Assembly: GCA_027051165.1 (NCBI GenBank)
Contig: JALTZZ010000156.1
Coordinates: 1-32,033, forward strand
DNA: 32,033 nucleotides
Direction: 5' to 3'
Source of the DNA: an archaeon
GTDB lineage: Archaea; Hydrothermarchaeota; Hydrothermarchaeia; JALTZZ01
The position numbers and the translations under genes were made by a program. A model generated the notes under the pieces. It saw nothing but the letters and a program-made list of their open reading frames with translations. It ran no database searches and had not been told where the DNA came from. This document shows positions 15,730-23,440 of this stretch, one piece after another; positions within the stretch are counted from its first letter, which is position 1, and the number at the start of each line of letters is the position of its first letter.

Positions 15730-17007
15730 TTACTGTGGTAACTTGACCATTTCTAATACATCTCCTTCTTCGAGCTCCAAATCCTTAAAGGGAAACCTTA
15801 CTTTTCCTTTTTTAATTACTCTTAAAACTATCTCTTTATCGGATAAATATTCGGAAATTTTACTTTTTTTATTTACAAAAACGAATTTTCTTTCAATAAA
15901 ACCTTTTGTAAGGTCGAATGATTCTATCTCCGCCTTTTCGCTTAACATTATATCAACAATTCTTTTTCCGCTTCTTCCGTCTCCAAAAGGATTTTTTGCA
16001 GACTTCATTTTTTCATAAAGTTCGCTATCTTTTAAAATATTCTCTACGGTTCTTAAAATGCTGTCCTTCTCAACGCCAGCTATTATATTTCCACCGGCTT
16101 CCACCGTTTCAGGTCTTTCTGTTGATGTTCTTATCGTTATGCATGGGGTTTTTAGGATGATTGCTTCTTCTTGGACACCTCCGCTATCTGTCAGAACAAT
16201 TTTAGCATTTTTAAGCAAATAGAGAAAATCTAAGTAGCCAAGTGGTTCAAGAACTTCAATATTTTTTAAATAATCCTCAAAACCAAACTCTTTAATCCTC
16301 TTTAGTGTTCTTGGATGAATTGGGAATACAACATTATTTCGCTTCGCAATCTCACTAAGGGCTTTTAAAATTCCTTTAAATCTATCTCTATTATCAACGT
16401 TTTCAGCTCTATGAAGTGTAACAAGGATATGATCTTTTTTTCTTATCTTTGCTTTTTTTTCAGCAATTTTTATGTTTTGGAGTGTTGCATCTACTATCGT
16501 GTTGCCGACTATGAAAATTTTATTCGGCATTATACCCTCGTTTATTAAATTTATAGCTGATTTTTCTGTTGGTGCAAAGAGAAGACTTGAAACATGGTCT
16601 GTTAATATTCTGTTTATTTCTTCTGGCATCTTCTTATCAAAGCTCCTCAGTCCAGCTTCAACGTGAGCTACTGGTATGTGGAGCTTAACGCTTGCAAGCG
16701 CTGAGCTTAATGTTGAGTTCGTGTCTCCTTGATTGACCGTTATATCCGGCTTCTCCTTTAACAATATTCTTTCTATCTCAGCGATTGCTCTGCCAGTTTG
16801 ATACCCATGCGTTCCCGAACCTATTTCTATGTTGTAGTCGGGCTCTCTAAGCTCAAGTTCTTCTATAAATTTCCTGAACAGAAGCTCGTCGTAGTGCTGT
16901 CCCGTCGTTAGAAATATATAGTCAACTCTTCTTTTTTCAAGCTCTCTTATAACTGGACTTAGCTTTATAACCTCTGGTCTGGTGCTCGCAACGACAAGTA
17001 TCTTCAT
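15730..17007 (-). CDS. wecB: UDP-N-acetylglucosamine 2-epimerase with a C-terminal TrkA-C-like extension
   Basis: WecB interconverts UDP-GlcNAc and UDP-ManNAc, supplying sugar for surface polysaccharide or N-glycan. The GT-B fold core occupies about 1-358. Motifs include STRPEVIKLSPVI (8-20), NQGDTNST (92-99), HVEAGLRSF (115-123), LHRAENVD (198-205) and TDSGGVQEEA (273-282). WecB proteins are usually 360-385 residues; this one is 425. Residues about 363-425 resemble the TrkA-C/RCK_C ligand-binding fold, with ISEYLSDKEIVLRVIKKGKVRFPFKD and the closing LEEGDVLEMVK. The frame is continuous. The start ATG 17007 lies about 28 bases from the TATA box, nearly leaderless. First gene of the run leading to nep1. 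Confidence 0.9.
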   Translation of the reverse strand: MKILVVASTRPEVIKLSPVIRELEKRRVDYIFLTTGQHYDELLFRKFIEELELREPDYNIEIGSGTHGYQTGRAIAEIERILLKEKPDITVNQGDTNSTLSSALASVKLHIPVAHVEAGLRSFDKKMPEEINRILTDHVSSLLFAPTEKSAINLINEGIMPNKIFIVGNTIVDATLQNIKIAEKKAKIRKKDHILVTLHRAENVDNRDRFKGILKALSEIAKRNNVVFPIHPRTLKRIKEFGFEDYLKNIEVLEPLGYLDFLYLLKNAKIVLTDSGGVQEEAIILKTPCITIRTSTERPETVEAGGNIIAGVEKDSILRTVENILKDSELYEKMKSAKNPFGDGRSGKRIVDIMLSEKAEIESFDLTKGFIERKFVFVNKKSKISEYLSDKEIVLRVIKKGKVRFPFKDLELEEGDVLEMVKLPQ

Positions 17008-17027
17008 AGAATCTTTTAAGCTAATTT

Positions 17028-17040
17028 TATTTTATATAAG
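17028..17040 (-). promoter_or_regulatory. TATA box of wecB
   Basis: The minus strand reads CTTATATAAAAT, centred about 28 bases before the wecB ATG, predicting a transcript start near 17010 and a leaderless mRNA. Confidence 0.5.
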
Positions 17041-17286
17041 GTTTTGTTATGCTGAGAGCTATGCTGAAAAATTATAAAAGATAGATGATATTAAGAATTT
17101 GCTACTGCTTGCATTCGGAAGCTTCTCACTTGGAGATAGAACTAAATAAAAATCGAAATAGGGAAGAATTCTGGAAGTTTCTGGAAAAACATTAAAATTC
17201 TATCCTCAGCGAGCTTGTAGTCTTTAAAAACTATTGTATTCAAACTTTTATAGTTTTAAAATCATTTTTTAAGCATTTTTCAAAAT

Positions 17287-17303
17287 GTTACATATTATGT
17301 AAC
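17287..17303. promoter_or_regulatory. Perfect-arm palindromic operator GTTACAT-ATT-ATGTAAC
   Basis: Two 7-base arms around ATT form a nearly symmetric 17-base site. It ends 6 bases before the TATA box at 17310, so a bound protein would contact or block the BRE/TFB region. The first gene downstream encodes an XRE-type DNA-binding protein, so autoregulation is the simplest inference. A very similar palindrome occurs at 30173-30188. Confidence 0.65.
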
Positions 17304-17307
17304 AAAA

Positions 17308-17318
17308 AATATATAAAG
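17308..17318 (+). promoter_or_regulatory. TATA box of the XRE-ppsA-mfnA-argC operon
   Basis: TATATAAA at 17310-17317, centred about 28 bases from the ATG at 17342, predicting a leaderless transcript. Confidence 0.55.
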
Positions 17319-17341
17319 GATCGTAACATATATGGGCAGTG

Positions 17342-17755
17342 ATGTATATCGTAGAGAATCATTTTAAAGATTATATAAGAGAATTGAGCCTTAAAATATT
17401 TTTAAGCAAAAATATCGGTCTTGAATTAAAAAATATAAGAAGACAACTTGGATTAACGCAAAAAGACGTTGCAGAGTTTATGAATTTGAGAAGGGAGACT
17501 ATTTCAAGAATAGAAAACGGTAGCATAAATCCAACCTTTGACTACATAAAAAGATTCGTTATTTTTATAGCTCTTGTGAAAATATTTAGAGATATATCAG
17601 CTCTCGAAGAAATGGGTGTTTATCTCTCGCCAAATGTTTTGAGGGTATCCTTTAATATTAGCATTGCCGATCTTGAAAAGGCTTCCGAGCTTGGAATGAA
17701 AACTTATCAAAAACATAGAGAAAAAATGATCAAAAAGGTGAGGGTATGGACTTAG
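17342..17755 (+). CDS. XRE-family transcriptional regulator
   Basis: A DNA-binding regulator of about 137 residues. ATG 17342 is preferred to the adjacent GTG 17339. The helix-turn-helix occupies about residues 29-70: IGLELKNIRRQLGLTQKDVAEFMNLRRETISRIENG (the N..R..lgltQ..vA......tisriE pattern). The C-terminal half is helical with no recognisable ligand domain. Its stop overlaps the ppsA start by 10 bases, so it is co-translated with phosphoenolpyruvate synthase and is a candidate operon regulator. The palindrome at its promoter is a plausible autoregulatory site. Binding partner and signal are unknown. Confidence 0.85.
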   Translation: MYIVENHFKDYIRELSLKIFLSKNIGLELKNIRRQLGLTQKDVAEFMNLRRETISRIENGSINPTFDYIKRFVIFIALVKIFRDISALEEMGVYLSPNVLRVSFNISIADLEKASELGMKTYQKHREKMIKKVRVWT

Positions 17756-20013
17756 TTGTATGGCTTAAGGATATAGGTAAGGAGGATTTAAGCTTAGCCG
17801 GTGGCAAAGGAGCGAGCTTAGGAGAGATGCTTAGAGCAAATTTACCCGTGCCAGATGGTTTTGTTGTTACTGCACAGGCGTATATGTTTTTCCTTGAGAA
17901 AAGGGGTATCAAACAAAAAATTCTTGAAATTCTAAAGAAAACAAATGTAGATAATACAGCAGAGCTTAAAAGGGCAAGCGACGAAATAAGAAAAATTATA
18001 ATTAACGAAAAAGTTCCAGAGGAAATTGAGATCTTAATTACAGAGTTCTACAATAAGCTTTCAGAGAAATACAATAAAGATGAGGAATTTGTAGCTGTCA
18101 GGAGTTCGGCAACTGCTGAGGACCTTCCAACTGCAAGCTTTGCTGGGCAGCAAGAAACTTATCTAAACGTTAAAGGTGCTAAAAATGTTGTAGAAAGCGT
18201 TAAGAAGTGCTGGGCAAGTTTATTTACTCCAAGAGCTATATTCTACAGAGAAAAGAAGGGATTTGACCATATGAAGGTGGCTATTGCAGTAATTGTTCAA
18301 AAGATGATAAACGCTGAAAAGGCTGGAGTAATGTTCACTCAGCACCCTACAACTGGAGAGCAGGATAAAATTGTTATAGAAGCAGCTTTTGGTCTCGGAG
18401 AAGGCGTGGTAGCTGGAAAGGTTACGCCAGACATGTATGTTGTTGACAAAAACACCTTTGAAATAGTTGAAAAGAGCATCTCCACGAAGGAGATTATGAT
18501 CGTCAGAGAAAACAGCAGAACCGTTGAGAAGGAGGTGCCGGAAAACCTTAAAAACAAGCAAGTTTTAAGTGAGGAGGAAATAAGAAGACTTGCCAAGTAT
18601 GGCAAGGATATTGAAGATTACTATAAGTTTCCGCAGGATATTGAGTGGGCTATAGAGAACGGCAATATATTCATACTCCAATCAAGACCCATAACCGTTC
18701 GCTATAAAGAAGAGAAAAAAGAAGAAAAAGAGGAAGAAATGGAAATCCTGCTTAAAGGAATTGGTGCAAGCCCGGGGATAGGCTCTGGGAAGGTGAAAAT
18801 AATACTGAGCATAGAGGAGATAGACAAAGTAAAGAAAGGTGACATCTTAGTAACCAAGATGACAAATCCGGACATGGTTCCTGCTATGAAAAAGGCGAGT
18901 GCAATAGTTACCGACGAGGGCGGCGTAACGAGTCATGCAGCCATAGTTTCAAGAGAGCTTGGAATACCATGTGTTGTTGGAACAAAAGAAGCTACAAAGA
19001 AGCTTAAAGACGGCTTAGAAGTTACCGTTGACGGAACGCGTGGAATTGTTTATAAGGGAATAAAAGTTAAAAAGCTTGAGGAGAAGGCTGAAGAAGTAAA
19101 GGTTGCTGTAGCTCCAAAGATCATAACTGCTACGGAAATAAAGGTTAACTTAAGCATACCTGAAGGAGCTGAGAGGGTTGCACACCTTGCAGACGGTGTG
19201 GGCTTGCTGAGAGCGGAGCATTTGATACTCGGTATAGGAAAGCATCCGATAAAGTTCATAAAAGAAGGCAAGGAGAAGGAGCTTATAGACAACATTGCAA
19301 ACGGGGTTAGAAAGGTTGCCCAAGCTTTTTATCCAAAGCCGGTTTGGTATAGAACTCTCGATGCTCCAACAAACGAGTTCAGAACTCTTGAAGGCGGTGA
19401 AGATGAGCCAGAGGAAAGGAATCCTATGCTCGGATGGCGCGGTATAAGAAGGGGCTTGGATCAGGTAGAGCTTTTAAAAGCTGAATTTAAGGCAATAAAG
19501 AAGCTCGTTGACGAGGGATACAAAAACATAGGCATAATGCTACCCCTCGTTCAGCATCCAGAAGAAGTTAGAAGAGCGAAGGAAATTGCAAGAGAAGTAG
19601 GATTGATGCCTCATAAAGACGTTAAGTTCGGTATAATGGTTGAAGTGCCGGCAAGTGCAATAATAATAGAGGATTTCATAAAAGAAGGCATAGATTTCGT
19701 TAGTTTTGGAACAAACGACTTAACACAGTTTACACTGGCTATAGACAGGGACAACGAGATGATAGCTAAGCTATACAACGAGAAGCACAAGGCTGTGCTC
19801 AAGCTTATAGAATACGTAATAAAGAAGTGCAGAGAGGCTGGTGTGGAGACGAGCATCTGCGGCCAAGCGGGAAGTGATCCGGAAATGGCGAGAATTCTCG
19901 TTAGACTTGGTATTACAAGCATTTCAGTAAATCCAGACGCTATAGAATATGTTAGAGAAGTTGTTGCAAGGGAAGAGCGTAGAATAATGCTCGAAAAGGC
20001 TACAAAGGACTAA
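17746..20013 (+). CDS. ppsA: Phosphoenolpyruvate synthase
   Basis: PEP synthase (pyruvate, water dikinase) makes PEP from pyruvate and ATP with release of AMP and phosphate, the entry to gluconeogenesis. The 755-residue protein has the usual order: ATP-grasp domain starting with LAGGKGASLGEM, AVRSSATAEDLPTASFAGQQ, IQSRP-type closing (ILQSRPIT), the swivelling phosphohistidine domain with GGVTSHAAIVSRELG (His397), and the PEP-binding barrel ending in SICGQAGSDPEM (catalytic Cys705). ATG 17746 has GGTGAGG upstream and lies inside the end of the XRE gene. The stop TAA overlaps the mfnA ATG (TAATG). The overlap with a regulator gene suggests control of carbon flux. Confidence 0.96.
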   Translation: MDLVVWLKDIGKEDLSLAGGKGASLGEMLRANLPVPDGFVVTAQAYMFFLEKRGIKQKILEILKKTNVDNTAELKRASDEIRKIIINEKVPEEIEILITEFYNKLSEKYNKDEEFVAVRSSATAEDLPTASFAGQQETYLNVKGAKNVVESVKKCWASLFTPRAIFYREKKGFDHMKVAIAVIVQKMINAEKAGVMFTQHPTTGEQDKIVIEAAFGLGEGVVAGKVTPDMYVVDKNTFEIVEKSISTKEIMIVRENSRTVEKEVPENLKNKQVLSEEEIRRLAKYGKDIEDYYKFPQDIEWAIENGNIFILQSRPITVRYKEEKKEEKEEEMEILLKGIGASPGIGSGKVKIILSIEEIDKVKKGDILVTKMTNPDMVPAMKKASAIVTDEGGVTSHAAIVSRELGIPCVVGTKEATKKLKDGLEVTVDGTRGIVYKGIKVKKLEEKAEEVKVAVAPKIITATEIKVNLSIPEGAERVAHLADGVGLLRAEHLILGIGKHPIKFIKEGKEKELIDNIANGVRKVAQAFYPKPVWYRTLDAPTNEFRTLEGGEDEPEERNPMLGWRGIRRGLDQVELLKAEFKAIKKLVDEGYKNIGIMLPLVQHPEEVRRAKEIAREVGLMPHKDVKFGIMVEVPASAIIIEDFIKEGIDFVSFGTNDLTQFTLAIDRDNEMIAKLYNEKHKAVLKLIEYVIKKCREAGVETSICGQAGSDPEMARILVRLGITSISVNPDAIEYVREVVAREERRIMLEKATKD

Positions 20014-21179
20014 TGTTTCCGGAGAGAGGTTTAAGCAAGGAAGAAGTTCTCAAAATTCTTTTTAATTTTAGAAAGAAGGATTTAAGATACGAAAGAATAT
20101 TAAGTTCGATGTGCACAATACCGCACAGTATAAGCTTTGATGTTTACAAAATTTTTCAGGAAACGAACCTTGGCGATGAGGCTCTTTTTAAAGGAACAAA
20201 AGAAATTGAAAAGGAAGTAATAAAAATTCTTGCCGAAATGCTGAATGCCGATCCAGAAAATATAGAGGGATTTATATTAACTGGAGGAACAGAAGCAAAT
20301 ATTACCGCTCTATGGATAGCAAGAAATATTGCTCTATCAAAGGGAATTAAGGATCCAGAAATTATAACGAGCGAAGCTGCACATTTTTCAATAGATAAGG
20401 CTTGTGATCTTTTAAGAATAAAAATAAAAAAGGTTAAACTCTGCGAAGACTTCAGCATAGATGTAGATGAGGTTGAAAGAGAGGTTAATGATAGAACAGC
20501 AGCTATAGTAGCATTTGCGGGGAATACTGAATATGGAGCGGTAGATAATATAGAAGAGCTCGGAAAGATTGCGGAAGAGCACGATGTATATCTACACGTA
20601 GACGCAGCTTTTGGAGGGTTTGTTATACCTTTTTTAAAAGAGCTTGGGTATAAAGTAAGGAGGTTCGATTTTTCCATAAATGCAGTTCAATCTGTAACGA
20701 TAGATGCTCACAAGATGGGGCTTGCTCCAATTCCAGCTGGAGGACTTCTCCTAAGAAAAGGTCTTCTCGATCATATACGGACTCCAGCACCGTATCTATT
20801 AAAAAAGAGGAGTTGCACTCTCGTAGGAACGAGAAGCGGTGCATCTGCAGCAATGGTTTATGCCATACTCCTCCACTTAGGTAGAGATGGATTTAAGTCT
20901 ATTGTAAGGGAATGCATGAAAGTAACAGAGTTTTTAAGAGAAGAACTTGAGAAAATGGGTTTTGAGGTTAATAAAGGAGTTATGAACATTATAACATTTA
21001 AATGTGATGAAAAAATCTTAAAACTTTTGCAGAAGCGATGGGCTATATCTACAACAAGGAAAAAAGAGGCGAGGATTGTTGTTATGCCCCACGTAACAAT
21101 GGAGGTAGCCGAGAAATTTATAAATGATTTGAGAGAAATTGCTAAGCATGGTGGTAAGGGTAGGAATCATAGGTGGTAG
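20013..21179 (+). CDS. mfnA: L-tyrosine/L-aspartate decarboxylase MfnA
   Basis: A PLP-dependent group II decarboxylase of archaea. In methanogens it makes tyramine for methanofuran, and related enzymes decarboxylate aspartate to beta-alanine for coenzyme A. The 388-residue length agrees. Motifs are FILTGGTEANITALW, HFSIDKAC, HVDAAFGGFVIPF, and IDAHKMGLAPIPAGG with PLP lysine Lys234, then GTRSGASAAMVYA. Tyr versus Asp preference cannot be told from sequence alone. Start and end overlap neighbours: the ATG shares bases with the ppsA stop, and the last 32 bases overlap argC. The operon thus links PEP synthesis, a cofactor decarboxylase and arginine synthesis. Confidence 0.9.
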   Translation: MFPERGLSKEEVLKILFNFRKKDLRYERILSSMCTIPHSISFDVYKIFQETNLGDEALFKGTKEIEKEVIKILAEMLNADPENIEGFILTGGTEANITALWIARNIALSKGIKDPEIITSEAAHFSIDKACDLLRIKIKKVKLCEDFSIDVDEVEREVNDRTAAIVAFAGNTEYGAVDNIEELGKIAEEHDVYLHVDAAFGGFVIPFLKELGYKVRRFDFSINAVQSVTIDAHKMGLAPIPAGGLLLRKGLLDHIRTPAPYLLKKRSCTLVGTRSGASAAMVYAILLHLGRDGFKSIVRECMKVTEFLREELEKMGFEVNKGVMNIITFKCDEKILKLLQKRWAISTTRKKEARIVVMPHVTMEVAEKFINDLREIAKHGGKGRNHRW

Positions 21180-22176
21180 TGGATATACAGGCGGAGAGCT
21201 GTTGAGGATACTTGCAAGGCATGAAAAATGCAGCGTTGAGCTTGTAACCTCGCAGAGATACGTTAACGAGCATGTATGGAAAGTTCATGGAAATCTAAGA
21301 AATATATATGACCTAAGGTTCGAAAATCCGAGCATTGATGAAATCTCCGATAGGTGCGATTTTGTATTTTTTGCAACCCCTACTGGCGTAGCTATGAAAT
21401 ATGCGGGAGAGCTTTTAAATGCTGGAGTTAAAGTTGTCGATCTCTCTGCAGATTTCAGATTAAAGGATATAAATACTTTTGAAAAATACTACAAAATAAA
21501 TCATCTGGCTAAAGATATAAAAGCTCCTTACGGCTTGCCAGAGATATATAGGGAAGAAATTAAAAATGCCAATATAGTAGCAAATCCCGGATGCTATCCT
21601 ACATGCATCATTATCCCTGTTGCACCGCTTTTAAGGGAGGGATTGATAGAAGGTGTTATCGTTGCCGATGCTAAGAGCGGAATCTCTGGTGCTGGTGCAA
21701 AGCCAAGCGATTTTACACATTTTCCAAACGTTCATGAAAACGTCGTTCCATATAAGATTACAACACATAGGCACGTGCCAGAAATGGAGCAGGAGCTTAA
21801 AAAATTTGCAGAGGGCGTAAAAGTATTCTTCACTCCGCATGTGGTTCCCATAACAAGGGGAATGCTCTCAACAATTCACTGCTTCTTAAAAGAAAGTGTG
21901 GATGAGAGCTTTATAAAAGAAACTTTGGAAAAGTTCTATAAAGATGAGCCCTTTGTTAGAATCTTAGAGGTTGGAGAGGTTCCAAAAATAACGTCTGTAA
22001 GGGGGACAAACTATATAGATATAGGAGGTTTTAAGATAGACAGAGAAAGGCTTGTTTTAGTTTCAGCAATAGACAATCTTGTAAAGGGTGCAAGTGGTCA
22101 GGCGGTTCAGAACATGAACATTATGCTAAACTTCGACGAAAAAACAGGACTTACTGATATAGGGCTACATCCTTAG
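21148..22176 (+). CDS. argC: N-acetyl-gamma-glutamyl-phosphate reductase
   Basis: ArgC reduces N-acetyl (or carrier-bound) glutamyl-phosphate to the semialdehyde in arginine synthesis. In archaea it may also act on the LysW-linked lysine pathway. NAD(P) binding loop GIIGGSGYTGGELLR lies at the N-terminus and the catalytic cysteine is Cys149 in NPGCYPT. Other family motifs are KSGISGAGAKPS, HRHVPEMEQEL and FFTPHVVPITRG. From ATG 21148 the length is 342 residues. An upstream TTG and a GTG two residues on are alternatives. It overlaps the end of mfnA by 32 bases, and its stop is 4 bases from the convergent RNase Z stop. Confidence 0.94.
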   Translation: MVVRVGIIGGSGYTGGELLRILARHEKCSVELVTSQRYVNEHVWKVHGNLRNIYDLRFENPSIDEISDRCDFVFFATPTGVAMKYAGELLNAGVKVVDLSADFRLKDINTFEKYYKINHLAKDIKAPYGLPEIYREEIKNANIVANPGCYPTCIIIPVAPLLREGLIEGVIVADAKSGISGAGAKPSDFTHFPNVHENVVPYKITTHRHVPEMEQELKKFAEGVKVFFTPHVVPITRGMLSTIHCFLKESVDESFIKETLEKFYKDEPFVRILEVGEVPKITSVRGTNYIDIGGFKIDRERLVLVSAIDNLVKGASGQAVQNMNIMLNFDEKTGLTDIGLHP

Positions 22177-22180
22177 TTTT

Positions 22181-23107
22181 TTACCTTATTATATATATCC
22201 TACTTGGTTTTCTTAAGCTGAGCTCAACTTGCATGAGATCTTTTGCAACATGAACATTTTCAAAAATCTTTCTTGCCTGCTCTGCAAGTATGCTGTCGTC
22301 CTTATATCTTGGACTTATATGCGTAAGGTAGAGCTCCTTAGCTCCGCCACGTTTGGCTATTTCAGCAGCTTCTACACATGTGGAGTGCTTTTTTTCTTTC
22401 GCATCCTCTTTAAGGGTGTCATCAAACGTTGAGTCGTGTATCAGAACGGCATCCTTACAGTTCTCCTCTATAGCTCTACAAGGTCTCGTATCGCTTGAGT
22501 AGACAACCTTAAATCCCTTCTTCTGTTCTCCAAGGACGTCGTCTGGCTTTATTACCCTACCGTTAACAATCACCTCCTTGCCTTCTTGAAGCTTTTTAAA
22601 GAGTGGTGAAGGTTTTAAGCCGAGTGCTAAGGCTTTTTCGAGCAGAAACTCTCTACCCTTCTTCTCCTCAAAAATAATACCATAAGTTTCTATGTTGTGC
22701 TCTACCTCGACACATTTAATAGTATAGTGTTTTTCCTCAATTTTGAAGTTGTTTTTTATTTCAACCGGTATTATCTCAAAATTTAAGTCATAGGCTCCAA
22801 GACTTTTCACAATCTCAACAAGGTAATCAATACCTTTTGGACCGTATATGTATAGCGGCTCGCTTCTATCGTTAAGGCTCATTGTTTGTATAAGTCCGGG
22901 CAGTCCTAAGAAGTGATCTCCATGAAAGTGTGTTATAAAAATCTTTTTTATTTTCATGAAGCTTACTTTTGCTTTTACCATCTGGTTCTGAGTTCCTTCT
23001 CCACAGTCGAGAAGTATTATTTCGTTCATGTAATGCAGAGCTATTGATGTGTGGTTCCTCTCCCTTGTAGGCACAGCTGCTGTTGTTCCGAGGAATGTTA
23101 TTCTCAT
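22181..23107 (-). CDS. rnz: Ribonuclease Z (tRNA 3' processing endonuclease)
   Basis: RNase Z removes the 3' trailer from tRNA precursors. It has a metallo-beta-lactamase fold of 308 residues, the usual short-form length. The zinc signature is THFHGDH (His60, His62, Asp64, His65), preceded by LLDCGEGTQNQ, and followed by SSDTRPC and LTHISPRY in the C-terminal half. The flexible exosite arm region lies around 155-200 (KPSPLFKKLQEGKEVIVNG). The minus-strand TATA box at 23131-23140 puts the start within a few bases of ATG 23107. Argument for identity is strong. Confidence 0.96.
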   Translation of the reverse strand: MRITFLGTTAAVPTRERNHTSIALHYMNEIILLDCGEGTQNQMVKAKVSFMKIKKIFITHFHGDHFLGLPGLIQTMSLNDRSEPLYIYGPKGIDYLVEIVKSLGAYDLNFEIIPVEIKNNFKIEEKHYTIKCVEVEHNIETYGIIFEEKKGREFLLEKALALGLKPSPLFKKLQEGKEVIVNGRVIKPDDVLGEQKKGFKVVYSSDTRPCRAIEENCKDAVLIHDSTFDDTLKEDAKEKKHSTCVEAAEIAKRGGAKELYLTHISPRYKDDSILAEQARKIFENVHVAKDLMQVELSLRKPSRIYIIR

Positions 23108-23130
23108 GTGGATTATTCTAAAAGGTTCTC

Positions 23131-23140
23131 TTTATAAAAA
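23131..23140 (-). promoter_or_regulatory. TATA box of rnz
   Basis: The minus strand reads TTTTTATAAA centred about 28 bases before ATG 23107, predicting a leaderless transcript. Confidence 0.5.
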
Positions 23141-23173
23141 TTTTAAAATTAAATAAAATAAGAATGAACTTTT

Positions 23174-23211
23174 AACCTCCTTGTAAGATGCGACTTATGA
23201 TTAAGGAGGTT
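23174..23211. repeat. Inverted repeat AACCTCCTT/AAGGAGGTT with nested TAAG/CTTA
   Basis: Perfect 9-base arms at 23174-23182 and 23203-23211 enclose 20 bases; inside them TAAG (23184-23187) and CTTA (23194-23197) add a second helix with a 6-base loop. A T-rich run (TTTGTCTTTTT) follows on the plus strand. It might be a terminator-like hairpin, a decoy for ribosome binding sequence (AAGGAGGT), or the remnant of a transposon end. No gene on the plus strand leads into it. Confidence 0.5.
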
Positions 23212-23440
23212 TGTCTTTTTGTGAGAGAATTATTAAGAAGTTTAATCTGGAAATATAGTTAATATAGAAAAATTGAGAAAATCAAGCTTCTTTTTATAGA
23301 AGTTATTTTTTGTCATCAAAAACAAGGGTAGCAATCATTGTTTTTATAGAAAAAATATCCTCTTACATCACTTATTCTGCAAAGGGGTTAAAATAGAATA
23401 CTGAAATTAAGAAATTAAAAAACATGCCCGCATAGATAAT

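Larger units (their letters stand above)
17008..17341. other. Intergenic region upstream of wecB and the XRE-ppsA operon
   Basis: The left part carries the wecB TATA box and a tandem TATGCTGA (near 17048 and 17061). The middle, from about 17085 to 17195, has only a 36-codon frame (MILRICYCLHSEASH...) with no ribosome binding site; I do not call it a gene. The right end holds a palindrome at 17287-17303 and TATA box at 17310-17317 that belong to the XRE gene. Confidence 0.45.
23108..23440. other. Gene-poor AT-rich gap between rnz and the DUF1152 gene
   Basis: About 330 bases with no credible gene. It holds the rnz TATA box, a 9-base-arm hairpin at 23174-23211, a short inverted pair CTTC...GAAG (23287-23302), and two copies of TTTTTATAGAA (about 23291 and 23341). 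The 21-codon frame MIKEVCLFVRELLRSLIWKYS at 23198 has no upstream ribosome binding site and is not called. Confidence 0.4.

Noticed and set aside
17045-17070. Tandem TATGCTGA as a possible C/D-box RNA or operator
   Set aside because: The second box and guide structure needed for a C/D RNA are missing, and two 8-base copies in AT-rich DNA are weak evidence.
17085-17195. 36-codon plus-strand frame upstream of the XRE gene
   Set aside because: No ribosome binding site, no family resemblance, and composition typical of intergenic sequence.
23198-23263. 21-codon frame MIKEVCLFVRELLRSLIWKYS within the hairpin region
   Set aside because: No ribosome binding site before its ATG; it runs through an inverted repeat and is probably coincidental.
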